Assembly (NCBI GenBank): GCA_945614335.1
Contig: CALZAP010000082.1
Coordinates: forward strand, 1 to 6,524
Source of the DNA: an uncultured Prevotella sp.
GTDB lineage: Bacteria > Bacteroidota > Bacteroidia > Bacteroidales > Bacteroidaceae
Length of the DNA stretch: 6,524 nucleotides
Direction of reading: 5' to 3'
Below, one piece after another: positions 1 through 6,472 of this stretch (position 1 is the stretch's first letter; every line of letters starts with the position of its first letter). The position numbers were made by a program, and so were the translations under genes. Under the pieces are notes generated by a model that made no database searches, was not told the DNA's origin, and was given only the letters and a program-made list of their open reading frames with translations.

Positions 1-360
1 GCCCGAAGGCGAGGTAAACAGCAGCTGTGTTTTGAAATAAGTGTCTGCTATCAGCTTCTTTCTTATATCCCACATCTCAAGGTGCGGAAGATGGTCGAAG
101 TCTAAGCAGAGGAGTCCACTGTGCTCTATCAGGCAGTCGTCCTTGCGATAAGAAAAAGTGCCGGAGAAGCAGACGAAGTCGAAGTTCTTAGACTTAAACT
201 CCCTACGTTTCTTCTCATCCTCAATCTTACGCAGCTCACGAGTAGCCTGGCTGGCACGCATGTCGAGTGTGATGTAATCATACACCTCGTCGACAGTCAT
301 CGTCCGCACACTTTTTACAGTCTGTGCCGGACGCTGATAGAATTGGAATAAGTGCTCCAT
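1..360 (-). CDS. BT4734-like / VirE N-terminal domain protein, 5' part (runs off left edge)
   Basis: The reverse strand reads openly from ATG at 360 to the window edge, giving 120 residues with no stop; the C-terminal part lies outside. The translation resembles the BT4734-like N-terminal domain (VirE_N) of Bacteroidales mobile elements: an FSGTFSYRKDD segment (65-75), then LLCLDFDHL (83-91), then a window ending in LLFTSPSG (113-120). Members of this family often sit in conjugative or integrative elements, next to or fused with primase/helicase-like domains. The hhhDhD pattern at D87 and D89, followed by the SPSG segment, recalls motifs I and II of archaeo-eukaryotic primase-like folds; that link is an inference. 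The start is supported by a promoter and structured leader just upstream. No strong Shine-Dalgarno is seen, which is normal in Bacteroidetes. Family call fairly firm, biochemical role unknown. Confidence 0.8.
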   Translation of the reverse strand, partial: MEHLFQFYQRPAQTVKSVRTMTVDEVYDYITLDMRASQATRELRKIEDEKKRREFKSKNFDFVCFSGTFSYRKDDCLIEHSGLLCLDFDHLPHLEMWDIRKKLIADTYFKTQLLFTSPSG

Positions 361-477
361 TCTATGTTGGCTTTCCGGAGATGCCCTCCGTTTGCATGAG
401 AGGGGTCCTTCAAAGACGACACTCGGTGCAAACTGGCCTACGGTCTATCGTTTGACCCAATTCCGAGGTCGCTTTGA
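361..477 (-). promoter_or_regulatory. Structured 5' leader RNA with alternative pairings, upstream of the BT4734-like gene
   Basis: Read on the minus strand, the transcript predicted from the promoter at 483-513 would begin near 476-477, at the base of a long hairpin. In plus coordinates, 472-477/410-415, 468-471/417-420 and 463-467/422-426 pair (15 bp, single-base bulges at 416 and 421), and AAUUGG/CCAGUU can extend it. Just before the ATG, 386-390/376-380 forms a 5-bp hairpin (CGGAG/CUCCG), which competes with 400-404/384-388. The RNA segment GUUUGCA (433-427) is perfectly complementary to UGCAAAC (396-390), and its GUUUG also matches CAAAC (454-450) in the upstream loop. This mutually exclusive pairing suggests a cis-regulatory switch or attenuator. 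I do not recognise it as a named riboswitch class. The pairings are seen; the function is inferred. Confidence 0.55.
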
Positions 478-482
478 TGATG

Positions 483-513
483 CAAAGGTAGTCAATATTC
501 AGCACTTGACAAA
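483..513 (-). promoter_or_regulatory. Bacteroidetes-type promoter for the BT4734-like gene
   Basis: On the minus strand, TTTG (513-510) is followed after exactly 19 nt by TACCTTTG (490-483). This matches the Bacteroidetes primary-sigma consensus (-33 TTTG, 19-21 nt spacer, -7 TAnnTTTG). Transcription would start about 6-8 nt further on, near 476, which coincides with the first paired base of the leader hairpin. That agreement supports both calls. Confidence 0.75.
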
Positions 514-640
514 AAAAAGAAAGTAGATACAAACTCTCTGAATTACAACGTTTTAACTCAGAACTTTAACTTATAGTAGATTAATATGGAAGATAGTAGA
601 TTAATAGTAAATTTGAAAGTAGAATACTTTTCACTGGAAT

Positions 641-666
641 AATCTACTTTAAGATAAAAGTAGATT
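641..666. repeat. Perfect 10-bp inverted repeat within the AGTAGATT array
   Basis: AATCTACTTT (641-650) and AAAGTAGATT (657-666) are exact reverse complements separated by the 6-base loop AAGATA. A second small palindrome, AAAGTA-GAA-TACTTT, lies at 616-630. No T-run follows on either strand, so this is not a classical intrinsic terminator. The element is two array units facing each other, which would suit a dimeric DNA-binding protein; alternatively it could extrude as a cruciform or fold in RNA. Confidence 0.65.
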
Positions 667-708
667 GACTTTATAAAAAACAACATACGTTTTACACTAA
701 AGTAGAAC

Positions 709-746
709 AAAAAAGTGTATCGGCAGTAGATTTGCCGACACACTTT
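709..746 (-). terminator. Intrinsic terminator of the ATPase/397-aa operon
   Basis: On the minus strand, 746-740 pairs with 718-712 (7 bp) and, after one mismatch, 738-733 pairs with 725-720 (6 bp, containing TGCCG/CGGCA). The loop is 7 nt, and a run of six T follows (complement of 709-714). It lies about 40 bp past the TAG stop at 785-787, where a terminator for this operon is expected. The loop itself carries one AGTAGATT array copy (725-732), so the site may also be bound as DNA. Confidence 0.7.
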
Positions 747-784
747 CCATGAAAACAAATGTTAATTTTAGAGAAAGAAATCTA

Positions 785-1978
785 CTATCCCAAACTGTAA
801 TTCACTTCATTTTTTGATTTTGCATCCAATAATGACACAATCTTTGATTTAAAATCCATTACTTCCTTAGAATTTCCATCATAACTACTTCTATGTTTAT
901 TGACACCAGATTCCTTTGTTGTCTTATACTTCCCGTTGTAATGATTCCTAAAATACAAATTTGCCTTTTTGATATTATTAGGTTGAAACACCATGCAGAA
1001 CAAGAATTGATATCTACCCATATCCTTATGTGAAAAATCTTCAGGCAGCAACAAGTCAAAATTGGCTATTACAATCCTTGCTTTGTTGATAGTTTCAGTA
1101 TCGTCTCCCCACAGAGCTAACTCCTCATCGGTATATTTTTTGTATTTCTTATAACGCAAAATAAGACACAAATGATCAGCATTACAGACATTATGCTCAT
1201 GATAATTTTTCTGTGCGAATATTTCTTCTGAAGAACAATTGATGTAGGATTTGTAGGCTGGACAAATACATTTTAGCATCTCTATTGTATCATCAGATAT
1301 GAGCATAATTGTACTACTTAATTTATCAATAGTTTTCTGGAAATAGTTTTTCCATATAGCATTGGTGATTTTTGGGTCTTTCCTAATATTTGATTCCAAT
1401 TCGATATTAGCCAAACACAATCGCATACATTCCTCTTCCATTTGGAAGAATTTCGACAACTCTTTGTACAGTCCGCTCACCTCCGTGGGGAAAGACTCTA
1501 ACCCGAATAAGTCTTTCTGATAACAAACATTTCCGTTCAATACAGACTCATCGAAAACCGATTTGCTTTCAATGCCAAATTGTTTACATTCATTTTTATC
1601 AGGATGGATGTTTGGGCTTGTCCTCTCTAACAATTTTTTGAGAGGAGACATATGGCTTCGTATTTTACTTAACGCCTCTTCCACAACGTTGAAGTAATTG
1701 TTACAGTCTGTAGCGAATTCATAGGCATGTACCATTTTGTCACTCAATCTTTTTACCCTTCTCAGCTCTTGTTCCATCTTGCAACACGCCTCAGATATAA
1801 AGTTTGTCAAACGCTCAACCGCTTCTGCATCCATCAAATTAATACCAAAAGCATATATCAAACGGTCTTTGCCTTCTTCCTGAAAAGTTTTGCAGATTCC
1901 AAGAATGTCATTGAGCCTTTGCTTAGTCGGCTCAATACTGCTATAATAATATCTTTGCTTGATTTCTTCTTTTGTCAT
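785..1978 (-). CDS. Unrecognised 397-aa protein, second gene of the ATPase operon
   Basis: The 397-residue protein starts at ATG 1978, 35 bp after the stop of the upstream ATPase gene, and ends in tandem TAG TAG. I cannot assign it to a characterised family. The N-terminal half looks largely helical and charged (about 1-120, with QELRRVKRLSDK at 69-80). The middle holds several Cys and His residues: C237, C239, C248, H260, H262, C265, H269 and C271, a spacing that could bind a metal. The C-terminal part (about 284-350: EELALWGDD, then ANFDLLLPEDF, then YFRNHYNGKYK) loosely recalls small uncharacterised Bacteroidales accessory proteins; that is an impression only. No signal peptide, membrane segment or obvious nuclease motif is seen. 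Hand-sampled lines are about one third G+C, far below the MmeI-like gene, which suggests separate acquisition. From its operon it is probably the partner or effector of the ATPase. It does not look like RloB to me. Confidence 0.85.
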   Translation of the reverse strand: MTKEEIKQRYYYSSIEPTKQRLNDILGICKTFQEEGKDRLIYAFGINLMDAEAVERLTNFISEACCKMEQELRRVKRLSDKMVHAYEFATDCNNYFNVVEEALSKIRSHMSPLKKLLERTSPNIHPDKNECKQFGIESKSVFDESVLNGNVCYQKDLFGLESFPTEVSGLYKELSKFFQMEEECMRLCLANIELESNIRKDPKITNAIWKNYFQKTIDKLSSTIMLISDDTIEMLKCICPAYKSYINCSSEEIFAQKNYHEHNVCNADHLCLILRYKKYKKYTDEELALWGDDTETINKARIVIANFDLLLPEDFSHKDMGRYQFLFCMVFQPNNIKKANLYFRNHYNGKYKTTKESGVNKHRSSYDGNSKEVMDFKSKIVSLLDAKSKNEVNYSLG

Positions 1979-2013
1979 AAGCTACTGCTTTTATTATCTT
2001 TGTTATTTGTTCA

Positions 2014-3309
2014 TTAGTCGTCAAGAAAAACACTTCCCAACGATGGCAGCCCCACAAGCTTCCCCTGCCGATAGGCATTATACGGGTTTAAGGTCTTGTG
2101 CAAGCCAAGGCTTGACAGGCGCTTCAAAGAGGTGGCTCCGCATTTGTCCTTGTCTGCAAACCATATCACGTCGCGACGGATGAACTCCTCGCTCAGCAAA
2201 TTGATGTCGTGGGTGGTCAGCAGCATCTGCGACGTGCCTTCGCTGTTGGCAAGAAAGAGTTTGATGTAGTAAGAGACAAGCTCATAGTGGATGCTTGACT
2301 CTATCTCGTCTATCATGAAAAAACTGTTGTCGTATAGTGCGTGGTGAAGTACTACTGCCAAGCCAAGAAACCTGTTGGTTCCTGAAGACTCCATTCTTTC
2401 GTTAAGGGTATAATCGCCGTTGTCGCCCTTGTGGCTGAAAATGATTTCGTCGTGTTTTATTGTTCCTCTGCGGAGCATGTTTGCCTTTGCTTCTTCGGGG
2501 ATAGGAGCATTGCTTATTGCTTTCTCCATCTCTGGAGTAATAGTTTCTTCCCTTTCGTCAAGCACCATGTCTACGATGTTGAAATCGCTTGCCTGAAGCA
2601 TCTTCAGGAGATACTGCTTTATCTTTCCGTCTGTGTCATACCTTAACTCTTCCTTTGCGTTAAATGTCAACATGTCGCGCGGCGAGATAATATAGTTCAT
2701 GCCTGCAATAAAGAATTCAAACACATTGTTTAGGCGCGATGTAACAGCATTAGACTGACCGAAGGCAGCCAATACGGTACAGTTGTTTGTCGTATTTCCC
2801 ACGATTGCCCTTTGAGTCGCCTTGTCGATGCCAGCCTTCTGTCCAAAAGTAACATTACTGTAGTCTGTGTCCTTGTCATATTCCCTTTTATATAATAAGG
2901 TGGGGCGGCGGCTCGAAATATACACGTTTAGTTTCTCTGTATAGACACGATTATCGTCAAACTCAATTTCCAGTACATAGCGTTCGCCATAAATCCAGAA
3001 CGTCATCGACATTTCAGAATGTTCCTCCTTACTATAGTCGTCAAGCAAGAACGGGACTATCGGAATCGCCATGTTCTTCGAAACTGGTTTGTCTATCATT
3101 ATGTCGCGAAAGAAAGAAAACGCCTGGAGTATGGTAGTCTTTCCGCTGGCATTGCTACCATACACAATACCAAGCTTCAGCAGCTCCACACCGTCAGCCA
3201 CTTTGCTAACGTACATGTCGCGCTTGTCCGTGTCTACATTAGGCACGAAACTCAGCGTCTGCTCTTCTCTTATACTAAAGAAGTTCTTTATAGTAAAATA
3301 TTGAATCAT
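2014..3309 (-). CDS. AAA15-family (COG1106, RloA/AbiLi-like) ATP-binding protein
   Basis: The 431-aa protein is an ABC/SMC-type ATPase of the overcoming-lysogenization-defect-like/AAA15 group. It opens with a typical N-terminus (FTIKNFFSIREEQTLSF, 5-21) and has Walker A GSNASGKT (51-58). After a long insert come an ABC-signature-like segment ERMESSGTNRF (304-314), Walker B FMIDE (331-335, with the glutamate intact) and the switch-histidine motif TTHD (365-368). All the ATPase motifs are present, so it should be active. Relatives include the phage-exclusion ATPases AbiLi and RloA, usually paired with a second protein; here the partner is the unknown gene 35 bp downstream. I chose ATG 3309 over an upstream in-frame ATG at 3396. 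The N-terminus matches the family there, the promoter at 3329-3360 lies inside the 29-residue extension, and that extension is an atypical F/C-rich stretch. The exact biological role is inferred. Confidence 0.88.
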   Translation of the reverse strand: MIQYFTIKNFFSIREEQTLSFVPNVDTDKRDMYVSKVADGVELLKLGIVYGSNASGKTTILQAFSFFRDIMIDKPVSKNMAIPIVPFLLDDYSKEEHSEMSMTFWIYGERYVLEIEFDDNRVYTEKLNVYISSRRPTLLYKREYDKDTDYSNVTFGQKAGIDKATQRAIVGNTTNNCTVLAAFGQSNAVTSRLNNVFEFFIAGMNYIISPRDMLTFNAKEELRYDTDGKIKQYLLKMLQASDFNIVDMVLDEREETITPEMEKAISNAPIPEEAKANMLRRGTIKHDEIIFSHKGDNGDYTLNERMESSGTNRFLGLAVVLHHALYDNSFFMIDEIESSIHYELVSYYIKLFLANSEGTSQMLLTTHDINLLSEEFIRRDVIWFADKDKCGATSLKRLSSLGLHKTLNPYNAYRQGKLVGLPSLGSVFLDD

Positions 3310-3328
3310 AAAAAATGTAATTTGGCTG

Positions 3329-3360
3329 CAAATATAACACAAAAAGACGAAATCTCCAAA
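3329..3360 (-). promoter_or_regulatory. Promoter of the ATPase/397-aa operon
   Basis: On the minus strand, TTTG (3360-3357) and TATATTTG (3336-3329) are separated by 20 nt, fitting the Bacteroidetes -33/-7 consensus. The predicted start near 3322 leaves an untranslated leader of only about 13 nt before ATG 3309. This supports that start codon and a single transcript across both genes to the terminator at 709-746. Confidence 0.72.
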
Positions 3361-3420
3361 TTTATTTGGTAAAAACGTGAAAAAACAACAAAACAAGAAG
3401 ATAAAACAATCATAATTAAG

Positions 3421-3442
3421 TGTATTTAGTCATATAAACACA
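3421..3442. promoter_or_regulatory. Possible operator palindrome in the divergent control region
   Basis: TGTATTTA (3421-3428) and TAAACACA (3435-3442) are inverted repeats matching at 7 of 8 positions around a 6-base centre. The site lies between the two divergent promoters, about 60 bp upstream of the minus-strand -33 box. A TAAGTGT/ACACTTA pair (3417-3423, 3489-3495) overlaps it. In such AT-rich DNA a palindrome of this quality could be chance. Apart from the listed sites I see nothing else definite in 3310-3706. Confidence 0.25.
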
Positions 3443-3502
3443 GCCTTTGCGAAACAAACAAAGACGAAAGGGAACGAAATGATAATAAACACTTAGCAGA
3501 CG

Positions 3503-3517
3503 AAGGAGGAAAATATG
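3503..3517 (+). other. Strong Shine-Dalgarno plus alternative upstream ATG for the MmeI-like frame
   Basis: AAGGAGGA (3503-3510) sits 4 bp before ATG 3515, which opens a frame continuous with the MmeI-like gene and would add 64 residues. I prefer ATG 3707. The extension translates the heptamer repeat and looks like non-protein sequence, a good promoter lies inside it (3634-3665), and the 921-aa form matches MmeI's usual size (919 aa). The Shine-Dalgarno is nevertheless unusually perfect for Bacteroidetes. Its exact complement TCCTCCTT recurs at 3603-3610, so a leader transcript could mask it. Confidence 0.35.
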
Positions 3518-3551
3518 CCCAAAGACGTAAGATTTAACATAAGGCTGGGCA

Positions 3552-3600
3552 ATTCAATTTTCAACTTTCAATCTTCAACTTTCAACTTTCAACCTTCATC
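3552..3600 (+). repeat. Seven tandem 7-bp units (consensus YTTCAAY)
   Basis: Seven heptamers run without gaps: ATTCAAT, TTTCAAC, TTTCAAT, CTTCAAC, TTTCAAC, TTTCAAC and CTTCATC. Similar TTTCAA-type runs are familiar from intergenic DNA of Bacteroides and Prevotella, where their function is not established. The array lies between the divergent promoters. Slippage could change its copy number, but the plus-strand promoter is downstream of it, so an effect on MmeI-like expression is uncertain. Confidence 0.7.
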
Positions 3601-3633
3601 TCTCCTCCTTATTTATAAAAAAACAGAAAAACG

Positions 3634-3665
3634 CTTGGAGATTTCGCGGAAAATGCTTAGCTTTG
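3634..3665 (+). promoter_or_regulatory. Promoter of the MmeI-like gene
   Basis: CTTG (3634-3637, three of four matches to TTTG) and TAGCTTTG (3658-3665, a full TAnnTTTG match) are separated by 20 nt. Transcription would start near 3672, leaving about 35 nt of leader before ATG 3707. This is the main sequence argument for the shorter start of the coding region. Confidence 0.6.
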
Positions 3666-3706
3666 CAGCGGGAATTGTACCAAGAATTAAAAACAACATC
3701 AAGAAT

Positions 3707-6472
3707 ATGAAAACCGAGAAACAGCAGGCCTTGGAGGCAGAGAAGTTCGCAAGGAGATGGAAGGGAAGAGGATATGAAAAAGGAGACAGCCAGGTGTTTT
3801 GGACAGAACTGCTCACTGAGGTGTATGGCGTGGAAAACCCTTCGGGCTTCGTCTGCTTCGAACAGCAGGCTATGCTCGACCACACCTCGTTTATCGACGT
3901 TATGATACCTACTACAAGAGTGATGATAGAACAAAAGTCGCTCGGAAAAGACCTGCGAACGCCTATAAAACAAAGCGACGGCTCGATGCTCAACCCTTTC
4001 CAACAGGCTCAACGCTACATCATGGGACTGCCACTGTCGCAACACCCGCGCTGGATTGTGACGTGCAACTTCGCCGAGTTTGACGTCTACGACATGGAGA
4101 ACCCCAAGGGTGAGCCGCAGCGCATACTGCTGAAAGACCTCGGAAAGGAATACTACAGGCTGCAGTTTCTCGTGATGCAGGGCAACGAACATCTTCAAAA
4201 AGAGCTTGAAGTGTCGATGAAGGCGGGGGATATTGTGGGAAAACTATACGACGCATTCCTCGAACGCTACGAAGGCACTGCCTCAAAAGCCGACCTCCAC
4301 AACCTCAACGTGCTCTGCGTGAGACTCGTTTTCTGCCTATATGCCGAAGACGCCGGCATCTTTGGCAAGGACCAGTTTGTAGACTATCTGCAGACCTTCC
4401 GCCCTGAAAACATGCGCATGGCGATAATCGACCTCTTCCGGGTGCTCGACACGCCGACAGAGGAGCGCAGCCGCTTCCTCGAACCAAAGCTGAAAGCATT
4501 CCCATACGTCAACGGTTCGCTCTTCCGTCAGCAACCGGGAGAAGACATTCCGCCCGTCAACGACAGCATGGCCGACCTGCTGGTAAACCGCGCGTCGCTC
4601 AACTTCAACTGGAGCGAAATATCACCCACCATATTCGGTGCCGTGTTTGAAAGCACACTCAATCCCGAGACACGCCGTTCGGGAGGCATGCACTATACCT
4701 CGATAGAGAACATACACAAGGTGATAGACCCCTTGTTTATGGACAGCCTGAAACAAGAGTTTGACGACGTGCAGGACATGCCCAAGGGCAAGCAACGGGC
4801 GGCAAAGCTCAAACAGTTTCAAGACAAGCTCGCCTCGCTGACGTTCTTAGACCCGGCATGCGGCTCTGGCAACTTCCTGACCGAGACCTACATCTCGCTG
4901 CGCCGACTGGAAAACGAGGTGATAAAGGAACTTTACAGCACCCGCAACCTCGACCTCTTCGACAATCCCATAAAGGTAAGCATCCACCAGTTCTACGGCA
5001 TAGAGATAAACGACTTTGCCGTGACCGTGGCCACCACCGCCCTTTGGATAAGCGAGTCGCAGATGATGGCGGAGACAGAGCGCATCGTCAGCCAAGACAT
5101 CGACTTCCTGCCACTAAAGTCGTATGCCAACATCCACGAGGGCAACTCGCTGACCACCGACTGGGAGACGATAGTGCCGAAGGATAAGCTAAGCTATATT
5201 ATAGGCAATCCGCCGTTTGTAGGAGCACGCCTTATGTCTGAATCGCAAAAAGAAGATGTATTGACAATTTTCGGGGCGAAATGGAAAAACGCAGGAAATC
5301 TCGACTATGTTTGCTGCTGGTACAAAAAAGCTACTGACATGATGCACGGCACAAGCATACGAGCCGCCCTCGTATCAACCAACTCTGTCTCGCAGGGCGA
5401 ACAAGTGGCAAACTTGTGGGCACCGCTCATGGCAGACGGACTGAAAATAAACTTCGCTCACCGCACGTTCCGTTGGGACAGCGAGGCGCAGCTCAAAGCC
5501 CATGTACATTGTGTCATCATCGGCTTCAGCTATGAAGACACAAAGAAGAAAACCCTTTTCGATGGTGAGCAGCCCAAACTTGTCAGCCACATTAATCCGT
5601 ATCTCGTCGAAGCTCACGACACCTTTATATATGGTCGCAGCAAGCCACTTGCCAACGTGCCTCAGATAGGTATCGGCAACAAACCGATAGACGGCGGCAA
5701 CTATCTCTTCGAGAAAGAGGAGATGGAAGATTTTATAAAGAGTGAGCCTCTCTCTGCACCGTATTTCCACCCATGGTATGGCGCAGTAGAGTTTATCCAT
5801 CAGCATCCGCGCTATTGCCTATGGCTCGGCGACTGCACACCCGCCGAACTTCGCCGTATGCCCCACTGCATGAAGAGAGTAGAGAACGTGAGAAACCTTC
5901 GGCTGGAGAGTAAAAGCGCAGGAACAAGGAAATTGGCAGACCGCCCAACAAGGTTTCATGTTGAGAACATGCCCGAAGGCTCGTTAATCATAGTTCCTAA
6001 AGTTTCATCAGAAAGAAGGAAATACGTGCCGATGGGATTCATCGAGAAAGGAACATTCGCAAGCGACCTTGTTTTCCTAATCCCCAACGCCACCCTCTAC
6101 CATTTCGGCATTTTGGAGAGCAATGTCCACATGGCATGGATGCGTGCCGTATGCGGCAGACTTGAGATGCGCTATCGCTACTCGAAAGACATAGTTTACA
6201 ACAACTTCCCTTGGCCCAACCCCACCGACGAGCAGAGGGAGAAAATTGAGCGCACGGCGCAGGCGATACTCGACGCAAGGGCGAAATATGCCGACTCGTC
6301 GCTTGCCGACCTCTACGACCCCGTGCTCATGCCACCCGAACTGCGCAAGGCTCATCAGGACAACGACCGTGCCGTGATGCAAGCCTACGCCTTCTCGCTG
6401 AAAATGACAGAGTCTGACTGCGTCGCCGCCCTGTTTGAGCAATACATCAAAATGACAGGAATAGATAAATGA
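3707..6472 (+). CDS. MmeI-like type IIL restriction-modification enzyme (nuclease, m6A methyltransferase and specificity in one chain)
   Basis: The 921-aa protein should methylate one adenine strand of an asymmetric target and cut about 20 bp away, needing no separate subunits. Domains run in the MmeI order. An N-terminal PD-(D/E)xK nuclease has D64 and E75-Q76-K77 (FIDVMIP, IEQKSLGKDL). A helical linker includes IFGAVFESTLNPETRRSGGMHYTS-type sequence (309-331). The methyltransferase has SAM motif I DPACGSGNF (382-390), catalytic NPPF (501-504) and the AHRTFRWDSEAQ...AHVHCVIIGF block (584-607). A target-recognition region spans about 630-835 (VPKVSSERRKYVPMGF, 763-778; GRLEMRYRYSKDIVYNNFPWP, 817-837). 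The typical C-terminal helical tail follows (IERTAQAILDAR, LADLYDPVLMPPELRKAH). NPPF and gamma-type motif order indicate N6-adenine methylation. All catalytic residues are present, so both activities are likely. It is divergent from the ATPase operon and overlaps the next ORF by 4 bp. The recognition sequence cannot be read from the sequence by eye. Confidence 0.93.
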   Translation: MKTEKQQALEAEKFARRWKGRGYEKGDSQVFWTELLTEVYGVENPSGFVCFEQQAMLDHTSFIDVMIPTTRVMIEQKSLGKDLRTPIKQSDGSMLNPFQQAQRYIMGLPLSQHPRWIVTCNFAEFDVYDMENPKGEPQRILLKDLGKEYYRLQFLVMQGNEHLQKELEVSMKAGDIVGKLYDAFLERYEGTASKADLHNLNVLCVRLVFCLYAEDAGIFGKDQFVDYLQTFRPENMRMAIIDLFRVLDTPTEERSRFLEPKLKAFPYVNGSLFRQQPGEDIPPVNDSMADLLVNRASLNFNWSEISPTIFGAVFESTLNPETRRSGGMHYTSIENIHKVIDPLFMDSLKQEFDDVQDMPKGKQRAAKLKQFQDKLASLTFLDPACGSGNFLTETYISLRRLENEVIKELYSTRNLDLFDNPIKVSIHQFYGIEINDFAVTVATTALWISESQMMAETERIVSQDIDFLPLKSYANIHEGNSLTTDWETIVPKDKLSYIIGNPPFVGARLMSESQKEDVLTIFGAKWKNAGNLDYVCCWYKKATDMMHGTSIRAALVSTNSVSQGEQVANLWAPLMADGLKINFAHRTFRWDSEAQLKAHVHCVIIGFSYEDTKKKTLFDGEQPKLVSHINPYLVEAHDTFIYGRSKPLANVPQIGIGNKPIDGGNYLFEKEEMEDFIKSEPLSAPYFHPWYGAVEFIHQHPRYCLWLGDCTPAELRRMPHCMKRVENVRNLRLESKSAGTRKLADRPTRFHVENMPEGSLIIVPKVSSERRKYVPMGFIEKGTFASDLVFLIPNATLYHFGILESNVHMAWMRAVCGRLEMRYRYSKDIVYNNFPWPNPTDEQREKIERTAQAILDARAKYADSSLADLYDPVLMPPELRKAHQDNDRAVMQAYAFSLKMTESDCVAALFEQYIKMTGIDK

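Larger units (their letters stand above)
522..786. repeat. AGTAGATT short-repeat array in both orientations (iteron/operator-like)
   Basis: Exact AGTAGATT occurs at 575-582, 595-602, 659-666 and 725-732, and its reverse complement at 641-648 and 779-786. Close variants lie at 522-529 (AGTAGATA), 618-625 (AGTAGAAT) and 701-708 (AGTAGAAC). Two copies extend to a 12-base identity, AGTAGATTAATA, exactly 20 bp apart (575 and 595). Several neighbouring start-to-start distances fall at 18-24 bp (575, 595, 618, 641, 659) and 42-24 bp (659, 701, 725), so many copies could lie on one face of the helix. The motif was not noticed elsewhere in the window. The last copy overlaps the tandem TAG stops of the 397-aa gene, and the first lies just upstream of the -33 box at 510-513. 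The role is unknown: a transcription-factor site array and replication-type iterons both fit. Confidence 0.7.

Noticed and set aside
121..351. Plus-strand 76-aa open frame
   Set aside because: It lies antisense to the BT4734-like gene, whose reverse-strand translation has recognisable family motifs, a promoter and a leader.
641..666. Terminator call for the perfect inverted repeat
   Set aside because: No T-run follows the stem on either strand; it fits better as paired array units.
558..758. Minus-strand 66-aa open frame in the AT-rich spacer
   Set aside because: It crosses the repeat array and the intrinsic terminator, has F/Y/K-rich low-complexity sequence, and shows no promoter or family resemblance.
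522..786. CRISPR array
   Set aside because: The repeated unit is only 8-12 bp, occurs in both orientations, and the intervals are too short and uneven for spacers; no cas genes are present.
2012..2014. ATG overlapping the ATPase stop (TAATG) as the start of the next gene
   Set aside because: This frame hits a stop after three codons; the long frame starts at ATG 1978.
3310..3396. Upstream ATG at 3396 for the ATPase gene
   Set aside because: The 29-residue extension covers the promoter at 3329-3360 and is unlike the family's N-terminus, which begins at ATG 3309.
3596..4198. Minus-strand 200-aa and 126-aa open frames
   Set aside because: They are antisense to the nuclease domain of the MmeI-like enzyme and its promoter, with no recognisable motifs.
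4858..5187. Plus-strand 109-aa open frame inside the MmeI-like gene
   Set aside because: It is an alternate frame across the conserved methyltransferase core; its R/H/D/P-rich translation is typical of a shadow of a GC-rich gene.
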